Assembly: GCA_023434825.1 (NCBI GenBank)
Contig: JAEYSH010000125.1
Span: 1 to 14,628 of the forward strand
Origin: Methanobacteriota archaeon
GTDB taxonomy: Archaea; Methanobacteriota; Methanobacteria; Methanobacteriales; Methanobacteriaceae
Length of the DNA: 14,628 bases
Reading direction: 5' to 3'
Position 1 is the first letter of the stretch, and each line of letters opens with the position of its first letter. The notes below the pieces were generated by a model. It was not told where the DNA came from. It saw only the letters and a program-made list of their open reading frames with translations, and ran no database searches. This document shows positions 1 to 7,463 of the stretch, piece after piece. The position numbers and the translations under genes were made by a program.

Positions 1-392
1 CCTAAAGGATCATAAACAGGCATTTTAAGCGAAGATGATAAAACAAATTGCAAGAACATGAAAATTATCAAAATTAATATCCATTGTGGATAAATTCCTG
101 TTATAACAAATGCAGTAAAAACAGTTAATAGCAATATAAAATCAGATACTACATCCAAATATGCTCCTTTATTTGAAGATACTTCATATTTTCTAGCAAT
201 ATAACCATCCAATACGTCAGTTGAAGATAAACAAAGAAACAAAATCAATGATATTAAATTCAAATCATTTAAAAAAGTATAGAAAAGTACCGGTGCAAAG
301 ATAATACGTAAAGAACTGATTATAGATGGTATATAGTTAATAAAACCTGTTTCTGCTCTTAAATTAGCTTCATTTTTAGTATCCATATTCAT
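1..392 (-). CDS. CDP-alcohol phosphatidyltransferase family protein, N-terminal part (gene continues off the left edge)
   Basis: The frame is open from an ATG at 392 to the window edge (130 codons, no stop). Residues about 59-85 contain the full CDP-alcohol phosphotransferase signature: a DG, then AR two residues later, then G after eight more, then two aspartates each spaced by three residues (it reads DVLDGYIARKY...G...D...D). In this family these aspartates bind the divalent metal and the CDP of a CDP-activated lipid. Hydrophobic stretches flank the motif, as expected for a small multi-pass membrane enzyme. Methanogens use such enzymes to attach polar head groups (for example inositol phosphate, serine or glycerol phosphate) to CDP-archaeol; which head group cannot be read from this fragment. 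A second ATG two codons downstream is an alternative start. Only a weak GGAAA lies upstream. It is divergent from hdrC and shares a 177-base intergenic region with it. Confidence 0.87.
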   Translation of the reverse strand, partial: MNMDTKNEANLRAETGFINYIPSIISSLRIIFAPVLFYTFLNDLNLISLILFLCLSSTDVLDGYIARKYEVSSNKGAYLDVVSDFILLLTVFTAFVITGIYPQWILILIIFMFLQFVLSSSLKMPVYDPL

Positions 393-441
393 TTTCCATT
401 TATTTTTATATTTTATATTAGGATATTTTAAACATTAGTTT

Positions 442-479
442 TTTTTGTGTGTCATCAAAAAGGTTACACCTCACAAAAA
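442..479. promoter_or_regulatory. Inverted repeat between the divergent lipid-synthase and hdrC promoters
   Basis: The arms TTTTTGTG (442-449) and CACAAAAA (472-479) are perfect 8-bp inverted copies separated by 22 nt. An inner GTGT/ACAC pair (449-452 and 466-469) overlaps the arm. The repeat sits just upstream of the hdrC TATA box, where an archaeal activator or repressor could bind. That it is an operator is inference from position only; in a sequence this AT-rich an 8-bp palindrome can also arise by chance. Confidence 0.35.
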
Positions 480-491
480 TTCCGCAATGTA

Positions 492-499
492 TTTATATA
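492..499 (+). promoter_or_regulatory. TATA box (box A) of the hdrCB operon
   Basis: TTTATATA at 492-499 matches the methanogen box A. Transcription would be expected to begin about 25 nt downstream, near 520, giving a leader of about 50 nt before the first hdrC start at 570. No comparable box lies just upstream of the internal start at 933. Confidence 0.6.
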
Positions 500-531
500 T
501 AGATCATCAACCTAGGTATGAAAATTATATG

Positions 532-566
532 TTTTCACATAAACCCGCTTTTAAAGGGTGTGAAAA
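532..566 (+). promoter_or_regulatory. Leader hairpin covering the hdrC ribosome binding site
   Basis: TTTTCAC (532-538) pairs with GTGAAAA (560-566), and ACCC (543-546) pairs with GGGT (556-559), leaving a 4-nt bulge (539-542) and a 9-nt loop (547-555). The 3' arm contains GGGTGTGA, the only Shine-Dalgarno-like sequence before the ATG at 570, so the folded form would hide it. The pairing is visible directly; a regulatory role is inferred. Confidence 0.4.
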
Positions 567-569
567 AGA

Positions 570-1490
570 ATGAGTGTACTAAAACGTTTGAAAGATTTTT
601 TGACTGGGGAAGAGGCAGATAAAAAAGATAAACCAGAGGAAACAGAAAACCCTGAAACATCAGAAGCCATTGAATCAGAGAAAGAACCAGAAATTGCCCC
701 TGCAGTTGAAGAAGCAAAAACAGAACCTGCTAAGGAAGAAGCAGCCGCTGAAGTTAAAATTGAAGCTCCTAAAGCTGAAGAACCTCCAGTAGAAGAAGTT
801 AAAGCTGAAACTGTAGTTGAAGAAAAAACAGAGACAACTGAAGTTAAAGAAGAAGCTCCAGGAGCAGAACCTGAAACAGAAGTCGTTGAAGAAGCCGAAA
901 AAGAAGAACCCAAAACCAAAGGAAGTGTAAATATGAGTTTACTCAATAAAGATGAAAACCTAGTAGTTGCTGAAGATGTAGATCCATCATTTAAACAGAG
1001 CATCATCGACGCTGGTGCAGAAACAGTAGCTGTATGTTACCAGTGTGGTACCTGTACAGGATCATGTCCATCAGGAAAGAGGACCCCTTACAGAATTAGA
1101 AGTATCATAAGAAAATCCCTCATGGGACTTAAAAGTGAAGTATTAGTAGATGACACAATATGGGAATGTGTTACCTGTTACGCATGCCAGGAAAGATGCC
1201 CAAGAGGCGTAGCAATTGTAGATGTTGTTAAAATCATAAGAAACATGCAGTCACAGGCTGGAAGAATGGCACAGGCTCACAAAATGACCGGAACATTCGT
1301 ATTAAAAACCGGACACGGTGTTCCTATAAACGACGCTACAATGGCGCTAAGAAAAAGAGTTGGATTAAACGAATTACCACCAACCACACACGAATACCCA
1401 GAAGCATTAGAAGAAGTACAAACCATACTCAAGAAAACTGGATTTGACACTTTAATAGGATACAACTGGGAAACCGGAGAAATAGAATAA
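570..1490 (+). CDS. hdrC: CoB-CoM heterodisulfide reductase subunit C with a long acidic N-terminal extension
   Basis: HdrC is the two-[4Fe-4S] ferredoxin-like subunit that carries electrons to the HdrB catalytic site in the cytoplasmic HdrABC-Mvh complex, which reduces CoM-S-S-CoB and drives electron bifurcation. The C-terminal 185 residues (122-306) look like a whole canonical HdrC: C156-x2-C159-x2-C162-x3-C166-P and C200-x2-C203-x2-C206-x3-C210-P, followed by the typical ending rich in GHGVPIND and IGYNWETGE. Residues 1-121 are extra: an amphipathic start (MSVLKRLKDFLTGEE) then about 100 residues of mostly Glu, Lys, Ala, Pro, Val and Thr, without cysteines. The ATG at 570 follows GGGTGTGA and a TATA box at 492. 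An internal ATG at 933 (Met122), five nt after GGAAGTG (921-927), would give a normal-length HdrC, so two forms are possible. It is directly upstream of hdrB. Confidence 0.95.
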   Translation: MSVLKRLKDFLTGEEADKKDKPEETENPETSEAIESEKEPEIAPAVEEAKTEPAKEEAAAEVKIEAPKAEEPPVEEVKAETVVEEKTETTEVKEEAPGAEPETEVVEEAEKEEPKTKGSVNMSLLNKDENLVVAEDVDPSFKQSIIDAGAETVAVCYQCGTCTGSCPSGKRTPYRIRSIIRKSLMGLKSEVLVDDTIWECVTCYACQERCPRGVAIVDVVKIIRNMQSQAGRMAQAHKMTGTFVLKTGHGVPINDATMALRKRVGLNELPPTTHEYPEALEEVQTILKKTGFDTLIGYNWETGEIE

Positions 1491-1509
1491 TTTTTTGGAG
1501 GAATTAATT

Positions 1510-2436
1510 ATGGCTGATTTCGCATATTTCTTAGGATGTATTATGAACAACAGATACCCAGGAATCGAAAAATCATCAAGAGTAATGTTTGAAAAGTTCG
1601 GCATTACCTTAAACGATATGGAAGGAGCATCATGCTGTCCTGCACCTGGTGTATTTGGATCATTTGATAAGACTAGCTGGCTATCAATAGCTGCAAGAAA
1701 CATTACCATAGCAGAAGATATGGGAATGGACATAATGACCGAATGTAACGGATGTTTCGGTACATTATTTGAAACTAACCACGAATTACACGGCGATGAA
1801 GAAGCTAAAGCAAAAATTAACGAAGTTCTTGCTGAAGTTGGAAGAGAATATAAAGGTGATATTAAGGTAAGACACTTTGCTGAAGTATTATACAACGACG
1901 TAGGAGTCGACAAAATAGCTGAAGAAGTAGTTAAGCCATTAGACAACCTTAATGTAGCTGTACACTACGGATGCCACTTCTTAAGGCCAACAGCAGATAT
2001 TCAAATAGATAACGCAGAAAAACCAACAATCTTAGATGAACTTGTTGAAGCAACCGGTGCAAAATCTATTGAATACAGAGACAAAATGCAGTGCTGTGGT
2101 GCTGGTGGTGGAGTACGTTCAAGAGACATAGATGTCGCTTTAGACTTCACAAGAGACAAATTAACCAACATGACCGAAGCTGGTGCAGATGTTATTGTTA
2201 ACGTTTGTCCTTTCTGCCACTTACAGTTCGATGTAGGTCAAACAGAAATTAAAAAGAACGTTGGCGAAGAATTTAACATACCAGTTTTCCACCTTGCTCA
2301 GTTCTTAGGTCTTGCAATGGGCTACGCGCCTGAAGACTTAACTGTAGATGTACACCAGATATGTGTAGATTCTGCACTTGAAAAATGTTCAATGGAAGAC
2401 ATTGAAAAACTGGACAAAGTAACTGGCGGAGAATAA
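1510..2436 (+). CDS. hdrB: CoB-CoM heterodisulfide reductase subunit B (catalytic subunit)
   Basis: HdrB holds the two non-cubane [4Fe-4S] clusters at which the CoM-S-S-CoB heterodisulfide is cleaved in the last step of methanogenesis. Both CCG-domain cysteine sets are intact: C10, C42-C43, C79-x2-C82, and C155, C195-C196, C233-x2-C236. The 308-residue length and the opening MADFAYFLGCIMNNRYPG are typical of HdrB. The start is set at the ATG at 1510 because GGAGG (1497-1501) precedes it by 8 nt; an in-frame TTG at 1495 overlaps that site and is not needed. The gene begins 19 nt after the hdrC stop, so the two form an operon. hdrA and mvhDGA are not in the window, in line with Methanobacteriales, where hdrA is usually unlinked from hdrCB. 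Confidence 0.97.
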   Translation: MADFAYFLGCIMNNRYPGIEKSSRVMFEKFGITLNDMEGASCCPAPGVFGSFDKTSWLSIAARNITIAEDMGMDIMTECNGCFGTLFETNHELHGDEEAKAKINEVLAEVGREYKGDIKVRHFAEVLYNDVGVDKIAEEVVKPLDNLNVAVHYGCHFLRPTADIQIDNAEKPTILDELVEATGAKSIEYRDKMQCCGAGGGVRSRDIDVALDFTRDKLTNMTEAGADVIVNVCPFCHLQFDVGQTEIKKNVGEEFNIPVFHLAQFLGLAMGYAPEDLTVDVHQICVDSALEKCSMEDIEKLDKVTGGE

Positions 2437-2460
2437 TCTTCTCCATTTCTTTTATTTTTT
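2437..2460 (+). terminator. T-rich terminator after hdrB
   Basis: Immediately after the hdrB stop the plus strand is a pyrimidine tract ending in a run of six T (TTTATTTTTT at 2451-2460). Archaeal RNA polymerase terminates on such U-rich tracts without needing a hairpin. Confidence 0.5.
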
Positions 2461-2740
2461 AATTATAGTTAGAAACTAATTTTTGATATTATAAAATTTA
2501 AAATAATATTGAAGTCTCTTTTTTAGATGCTATTTAAAATAACAGCCCATTATATCATTAAAATTGTCAAAATACCCTATTTTTAATAAGTCATACTTTT
2601 AAACAATTATTGTATATAAAACATGATTATTCTGTTTAATTTACGAATTCACTTTTTATAAAATTTTAAATATTTTAAAATTTATATTTAAATTAAGAAT
2701 AATTTAGTTATTTTCAAAAGTTAATCATTGAGGTGTTTTT
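2461..2740. other. AT-rich intergenic region with promoter for the next gene pair
   Basis: No gene, RNA or repeat is recognised in most of this stretch between hdrB and the next gene. Near its end TTTATATTTA (2681-2690) is a good box A, which would place transcription start near 2710, and GAGGTG (2730-2735) is the ribosome binding site five nt before the ATG at 2741. Confidence 0.5.
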
Positions 2741-3007
2741 ATGTTTATTGCTACATTGGTTGGTATATTTATATTCGAAGAACTACCACAAGAATATGGT
2801 CCTTATGTAAGATATAAAGCTTCACTTGAAGATAAAGACATAGATGAAAATGAAGAAATCGCTATTTTAAATATAAAAGGGACAGAAAGTCATCACGCAT
2901 TATTATTGAATTCTTATAAAAATATCGGCGAAATAGAAGATGAGATGAAACAAGCAGATGCAAAGCTCAATTATAACACTAAGAAAATTCTGGAAGGACA
3001 TTTATGA
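2741..3007 (+). CDS. Conserved-looking small protein of unknown function, 88 residues
   Basis: The gene is well supported: ATG five nt after a perfect GAGGTG, a TATA box about 55 nt upstream, and a 4-nt ATGA overlap with the next gene, which implies coupled translation. The protein is small and acidic. It begins with a hydrophobic stretch (MFIATLVGIFIFEELP), has a mixed alpha/beta-looking middle with NIKGTESHHALLLNSY, and ends in an acidic Lys/Glu-rich helix. There are no cysteines, so no metal site of the usual kind. The hydrophobic start is short and interrupted by charged residues, so it looks more like a buried beta strand than a membrane anchor. It faintly resembles the small archaeal DUF749-type proteins, but that is recollection and unverified. 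No function is assigned. Confidence 0.78.
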   Translation: MFIATLVGIFIFEELPQEYGPYVRYKASLEDKDIDENEEIAILNIKGTESHHALLLNSYKNIGEIEDEMKQADAKLNYNTKKILEGHL

Positions 3008-3531
3008 ATGATTTACCTGTCGAGCAAACATGGTTAGTTCTGGTGGATCTTTTAACAGACCTTAAAAAAAACAATATTGAAATTCCGGAAGAAGTGCCCA
3101 AAAACGTTAGACTTGCAAGAAGCACCATCAATTTCTATAGTTCAGACCCTACCAATCCCGAAATGATGAAAGAACTAAAGCGGATTAATGATTTTTTAAA
3201 TTCAATTCAAGATACCCTACTGGATATTGCTGAAAGTGTGAGTAATGAATATAGAGATGAATGGCTTCAAAAGCTTATGAGAGCTTCAAGAGGTGAAAAA
3301 GTAGTAGAAAAAGAAAGTGCGTCTCCAAGATTTGTGGTTGGGGCGCCTGCAGGGTTTTCAATGGTCAGAGTAACTTTCAAAGAACCTTTATCTGAAGAAA
3401 GATTAAATGACGTTGCAGAAACATTTGGGGTTATAATTGAATTTGAAAAAGACGATGTTATTGCAGTGTATGGGGATAAAGATTCTGTTAAAGAAAGTTT
3501 AAAAGAAATAGCCTCTTTTTTCAATGAATAA
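3004..3531 (+). CDS. Uncharacterised archaeal protein, 175 residues, two-domain (DUF2096-like)
   Basis: It starts in the ATGA overlap with the upstream 88-residue gene, so the two proteins are probably made together and may interact. Residues 1-95 look all-helical (QTWLVLVDLLTDLKKN, then a run through KRINDFLNSIQDTLLDIAE). Residues about 110-175 look like a small alpha/beta domain: strand FSMVRVTFKEPLS, helix EERLNDVAETF, strand GVIIEFEKDDVIAVYG, helix SVKESLKEIASFF. There are no cysteines, no nucleotide-binding loop and no membrane segment, so it should be a soluble cytoplasmic protein. Its general make-up recalls the methanogen-restricted DUF2096 family, but I cannot confirm that here. No function is assigned. 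Confidence 0.8.
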   Translation: MNDLPVEQTWLVLVDLLTDLKKNNIEIPEEVPKNVRLARSTINFYSSDPTNPEMMKELKRINDFLNSIQDTLLDIAESVSNEYRDEWLQKLMRASRGEKVVEKESASPRFVVGAPAGFSMVRVTFKEPLSEERLNDVAETFGVIIEFEKDDVIAVYGDKDSVKESLKEIASFFNE

Positions 3532-3592
3532 CCAGATAAAAATTTTTTTTACATTTATTACCTATTAAAATTCATTTTAAGGAGATTAAAAT

Positions 3593-4261
3593 ATGAAAAT
3601 TCTCGTAATGGGAGATATACATGGCCAGTGCCAAAATATATTCACTTTTCTTCAAAAAAATAAGGTTGATCTAATAATACTAACTGGAGATATAACCCAT
3701 TTTGGACCCCCCAAATTAGGTGAAGACATATTAAATGAAATATGCATTTTTAATATCCCCACACTTGCCATTCCCGGTAACTGTGACCAAACTTACATTT
3801 ATGGAGAAATAGAAGGCTCAAATGCCCTAAATATCCATAATAAATCAGTTATTATAAAAAATATAGGTATATGTGGATTTGGAGGATCGAATATTACACC
3901 CTTCAGTACGCCTCTTGAATTTGATGAAGTAGACATATATATTCAGCTTGAAAAATTGATGAATGAAATTAAAGATCAAGAAATTAGGATACTTGTTACT
4001 CATGCACCGCCCCTCAACTCTAAAACAGATGTCTTACCATCTGGAGATCATGCGGGAAGCGAGAGTGTCAGGAAAATTATAGATAAATACCAGCCAACAC
4101 TAAGTTTATGTGGCCATATACATGAATCAAGGGCAATAGATAAAATAGGAGACACCATTGTTGTAAATCCCGGAGAATCATCAAAAGGATTTGGAGGAAT
4201 TATAGAAATAAATGAAGAAAATGGTAATGTAAAAATATCTCCACAACTCATAAATCTTTGA
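3593..4261 (+). CDS. Calcineurin-like metallophosphoesterase
   Basis: All the family metal ligands are present in order: GDIHG (D8, H10), GD (D33), GNCD (N63, D65), a lone histidine in THAPP (H137), and GHIHES (H175, H177). Such enzymes hold a two-metal centre and hydrolyse phosphomonoesters, phosphodiesters or nucleotides in the cytoplasm; the substrate cannot be read from sequence. At 222 residues it is a compact single-domain member like the archaeal MJ0936/YfcE group. The ATG follows AAGGAGAT (3580-3587) by about 5 nt. It begins about 60 nt after the DUF2096-like gene, with a T-run (3542-3549) in between, so it may have its own promoter. Confidence 0.93.
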   Translation: MKILVMGDIHGQCQNIFTFLQKNKVDLIILTGDITHFGPPKLGEDILNEICIFNIPTLAIPGNCDQTYIYGEIEGSNALNIHNKSVIIKNIGICGFGGSNITPFSTPLEFDEVDIYIQLEKLMNEIKDQEIRILVTHAPPLNSKTDVLPSGDHAGSESVRKIIDKYQPTLSLCGHIHESRAIDKIGDTIVVNPGESSKGFGGIIEINEENGNVKISPQLINL

Positions 4262-4457
4262 AAAAATACTTGTTAACACATCCAAATTGAATTCCAGAAG
4301 AAGTAGTATAACTATTTAAGCAATAATCCTAAAAAATAGAAATGTACTATTGAAAATGATCAATGCATCAGATTTAAAATTTATCAAATAACTTAGAAAT
4401 AACTAAAATAATTAAAATAACGATAATAAAGAATTTATAGTCCTTTGAGGTGTAAAT

Positions 4458-5396
4458 TTGGAAATGATAATGGTGGAAGGCGAGGTTAGTGGAAAAAAGT
4501 ACACTGAACCCTTTTCTAAAGGGGTACTTGCAAGGTCTTTAACTCGTGCAGAAATGGAACAAAACAAGGCATATACATTTGCATCTCAAATAGAAGACCA
4601 TTTAAGGAAAGAAGGCATTGAAATCATTAGTTTAGATGATTTAATTGCAATTGTTAGTGCTAAATTAAAAAGAGAAGATAAGGAAATTGCTGAAAAATAC
4701 GTTCATTGGAGGCAAATCCGTAAATGCCGAGAACCTCTAATTATACTCATAGGGGGCGCTTCAGGAGTTGGAACCTCTTCAATTGCTTTTGAAGTAGCTA
4801 ATCGGCTTGGAATAAGGAATATGACCAGCACAGATATCATAAGAGAAGTTATGCGTAAAATGGTATCTAAAGAATTGCTTCCAACAATATTTGAGTCAAG
4901 CTATACTGCATACAGATCTTTAAGGATACCCCCACCACCAGAACTTGATGAAGTGCTTATTGGATTTAGAGATCACGTTGATACAGTTAGTGCCGGTGTT
5001 GAAGCTGTTATTGAAAGGGCCTTAAAAGAGGGAATCAGTATAGTAATTGAAGGCGTTCATATAGTGCCCGGTTTCATTAATGAAGACCTTGTTAAAAAAC
5101 ACAATGTTGCAATGTTTGTTTTAACTTTATCTGATGAAGAAGTTCATAAAGGAAGGTTCTATTCAAGATGCAGACAGTTATGGGCTAGAAGGCCTCTTGA
5201 AAGATATATGAATTACTTTGGAGCAATAAGAAAAACCCACAGATATTTTGTTAGTCAAGCTCAAAAATACGATGTACCTGTCATTGAAAATATTGACGTT
5301 ACTACCACAATTGATTGCATTATAGCAAATCTAACCAAAACTTATGGAAGTGAAGAAGATGTTAAAGGACCAGAAAGTAAAAGAAGTAATGAGTGA
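4458..5396 (+). CDS. pgk2: 2-phosphoglycerate kinase (cyclic 2,3-diphosphoglycerate pathway)
   Basis: This enzyme phosphorylates 2-phosphoglycerate with ATP to 2,3-diphosphoglycerate, which cyclic-2,3-diphosphoglycerate synthetase then cyclises to the phosphorylated solute stored by many Methanobacteriales. The layout matches the family: an ATP-cone-like N-terminal domain (about residues 7-90), a Walker A loop GGASGVGTSS at 99-108, a kinase core with ESSYTAYRS and VIEGVHIVPG, and 312 residues in total (the described enzymes are of about 300). The start is the TTG at 4458 because GAGGTG (4447-4452) sits exactly 5 nt before it, the same spacing used by neighbouring genes; the in-frame ATGs at 4464 and 4470 would be 11 and 17 nt away. 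The 196 nt upstream hold no gene. The end overlaps the CBS gene. Confidence 0.92.
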   Translation: MEMIMVEGEVSGKKYTEPFSKGVLARSLTRAEMEQNKAYTFASQIEDHLRKEGIEIISLDDLIAIVSAKLKREDKEIAEKYVHWRQIRKCREPLIILIGGASGVGTSSIAFEVANRLGIRNMTSTDIIREVMRKMVSKELLPTIFESSYTAYRSLRIPPPPELDEVLIGFRDHVDTVSAGVEAVIERALKEGISIVIEGVHIVPGFINEDLVKKHNVAMFVLTLSDEEVHKGRFYSRCRQLWARRPLERYMNYFGAIRKTHRYFVSQAQKYDVPVIENIDVTTTIDCIIANLTKTYGSEEDVKGPESKRSNE

Positions 5397-5751
5397 AAAC
5401 GTTATAACCGTTTCTCCTAATGAAGATGTTGTTTTTGCCTTTGAGAAATTGATGAAGTATAAAGTTAGCTCCCTCCCCGTTGTTGATGAAGATAAATTAA
5501 TAGGTATTGTAACAGCAACAGATCTTGGACATAACCTCATACTTGACAAATATGAACTTGGAACAACAGTTTCAGAAGTTATGGTAACCAAAGTTGCCTG
5601 CGTAGAGCCTAATGACAACTTACGTACTGCCGTTGAAAGAATGAATGAATATGGGTCAGATGAAGGTATTATTAATCAACTGATTGTAGTTGAAGATAAA
5701 AAAATTAAAGGAATAATATCTGATGGAGATATTATAAAAGCCCTAACCTAA
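5359..5751 (+). CDS. Two-CBS-domain protein overlapping pgk2
   Basis: The 130-residue product consists almost only of a CBS pair (Bateman module): VKEVMSENVITVSPNEDV...SSLPVVDEDKLIGIVTATDL, then TVSEVMVTKVACVEPNDNL...QLIVVEDKKIKGIISDGDI. CBS pairs typically bind adenine nucleotides (ATP, AMP, SAM) and act as energy sensors, in cis or on partners. The ATG at 5359 is preferred because GGAAGTG (5346-5352) lies 6 nt before it; an in-frame ATG at 5344 would precede this site. From 5359 the gene overlaps the end of pgk2 by 38 nt in another frame, so translation is probably coupled. That makes a regulatory role toward the 2-phosphoglycerate kinase an attractive but untested inference. Confidence 0.9.
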   Translation: MLKDQKVKEVMSENVITVSPNEDVVFAFEKLMKYKVSSLPVVDEDKLIGIVTATDLGHNLILDKYELGTTVSEVMVTKVACVEPNDNLRTAVERMNEYGSDEGIINQLIVVEDKKIKGIISDGDIIKALT

Positions 5752-5781
5752 TTAAAATTAATTATTTTTTCCATTATTTAT
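5752..5781. terminator. Short convergent gap with a T-run
   Basis: Only 30 nt separate the CBS stop from the end of the convergent phosphate transporter. The plus strand has six T at 5765-5770, enough for an archaeal terminator for the pgk2-CBS transcript. No separate terminator for the opposite strand is evident in the gap, so the two transcripts may overlap. Confidence 0.35.
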
Positions 5782-6765
5782 CTATAATATCCATGTAGAT
5801 ACTACAAAATAGATAAAGCCAGATATTATGGCACATATAGGAAATGTAAGCAGCCATGATGATAAAATTTGTTTTATAACATCTCCACCCACATCACGAG
5901 TTTTCCGGGCAAGACCAACTCCAATTACAGAACCAACAAGAGTCTGAGTTGGAGAAATAGGCATTCCTAAAAATGCGAATGTTAAAATTACAGATGCTGC
6001 AGATATTTGGGCCGAAACGCCCCTTGTTGGAACTAAATTAGTTATTCTTTTTCCTACAGTACCTACGATCCTATTTCCAGCAACTAAAATACCGGTTACA
6101 AGTCCCAAAGCACCTAAAAGTTTAATATCTATTCCTGAACCTGTTCCCACAACTGCAATTAATACACCAGTAGCAGCAGCAATATCTATTGCACCTATAC
6201 CCAATGCAGCAAAACATGAACTTAAAATTTGCAAATAAGAAAATATTTTCTCTATTCTACCACTTACAGCGATACTCTGTATTTTTTCTAATAAAAGAGT
6301 TCTTAAAAGGTAATAAAATATAAAACCGATTAATGCACCTAATAATGGAGATGCAATCCAGCTTAACCCGATTGTAAGCAATGAATTCCATTTAATATGA
6401 TTTAATCCTACATAAACAACCCCATAGCCAAAAATAGCTCCAACCATAGAGTGACTTCCTGAAACTGGAGTTTTTCTAAAAATAGAAATACTAACCCATA
6501 ATCCCGCAGTTAAAGTAGCAATAACTGCACCAACTGGAGTTATAAATGATACATCAATGATTCCGCCAGATATAGTTTTTATGACATTACCACTTAGAAA
6601 TATTGCTCCAAGAAACATGAATACGGCTCCAACAATAAGAGCCTGTCTCATTTTAATAACTCCGCTCCCTACAGCAGTACCCATAGAATTTCCGATATCA
6701 TTAGCACCAATATTACTAGCTAAATAAACACCAGCTATAATTCCAACTATCAGTACCCATTCCAT
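5782..6765 (-). CDS. PiT-family inorganic phosphate transporter
   Basis: PiT permeases import phosphate (often as a metal-phosphate complex) with a proton or sodium ion. From the start used here residues 18-26 contain the GANDIGN signature of the first inverted repeat; further on, TPVSGSHSMVGAIFG and MPISPTQTLVGSVIGVG are the matching halves of the internal duplication. About ten hydrophobic segments fill the 327 residues. The start is uncertain: the frame is open back to an ATG at 6825, but the protein resembles family members from the ATG at 6765 (MEWVLIVGIIAGVYLASNIGAND, split here: MEWVLIVGII then AGVYLASN). No Shine-Dalgarno sequence precedes any candidate; an AT-rich TTATTATA near 6782-6789 could be a box A for a leaderless message. 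No PhoU-like (DUF47) partner is next to it. Confidence 0.9.
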   Translation of the reverse strand: MEWVLIVGIIAGVYLASNIGANDIGNSMGTAVGSGVIKMRQALIVGAVFMFLGAIFLSGNVIKTISGGIIDVSFITPVGAVIATLTAGLWVSISIFRKTPVSGSHSMVGAIFGYGVVYVGLNHIKWNSLLTIGLSWIASPLLGALIGFIFYYLLRTLLLEKIQSIAVSGRIEKIFSYLQILSSCFAALGIGAIDIAAATGVLIAVVGTGSGIDIKLLGALGLVTGILVAGNRIVGTVGKRITNLVPTRGVSAQISAASVILTFAFLGMPISPTQTLVGSVIGVGLARKTRDVGGDVIKQILSSWLLTFPICAIISGFIYFVVSTWIL

Positions 6766-6898
6766 GTTAATCATATGACTTATAATAAATTTAAAATTAA
6801 GGGATAATTGAGATTTAAATTCCATATAATATCTAAAAAAGATGGATTAAAAAAATCCTGATCCAAAAGGTTCAAATAGTATAATAACAATAACTACT

Positions 6899-7208
<310 letters not shown>

Positions 7209-7210
<2 letters not shown>

Positions 7211-7233
7211 CAACCTTTTAAAAAAAGGTTGAT
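7209..7233 (+). terminator. Perfect palindrome at the 3' end of the SRP RNA
   Basis: ATCAACCTTTT (7209-7219) and AAAAGGTTGAT (7223-7233) form an 11-bp perfect stem with a 3-nt loop. It starts in the last two bases of the SRP RNA helix 1. No long T-run follows on the plus strand, so it may act as a processing or end-protecting hairpin rather than a bacterial-style terminator. Confidence 0.4.
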
Positions 7234-7320
7234 CAAAAAAGAATCATTTTCATGAAGTAAACAAACAAAAATTTTTATTTATCAAATAACAAAATCATTT
7301 TAAGGAAGCAAAACCAAAAC

Positions 7321-7330
7321 TATTATAAAC
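7321..7330 (+). promoter_or_regulatory. Possible box A for tRNA-Ser
   Basis: TATTATAAAC is the best TATA-like sequence upstream of the tRNA. It would place transcription start near 7350 and a 5' leader of about 28 nt for RNase P to remove. The surrounding 7234-7378 stretch shows no gene. Confidence 0.3.
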
Positions 7331-7378
7331 AATAAACAACAATCATTGTTTTTACTGGCTAGTTTTTTAGTTTCATTT

Positions 7379-7459
<81 letters not shown>

Positions 7460-7463
<4 letters not shown>

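Noticed and set aside
551..1006. Serine-rich open frame antisense to the start of hdrC
   Set aside because: It is the complement of GAA/GCT/AAA-rich codons of the HdrC extension, which read as TTC/AGC/TCT on the other strand; no ribosome binding site.
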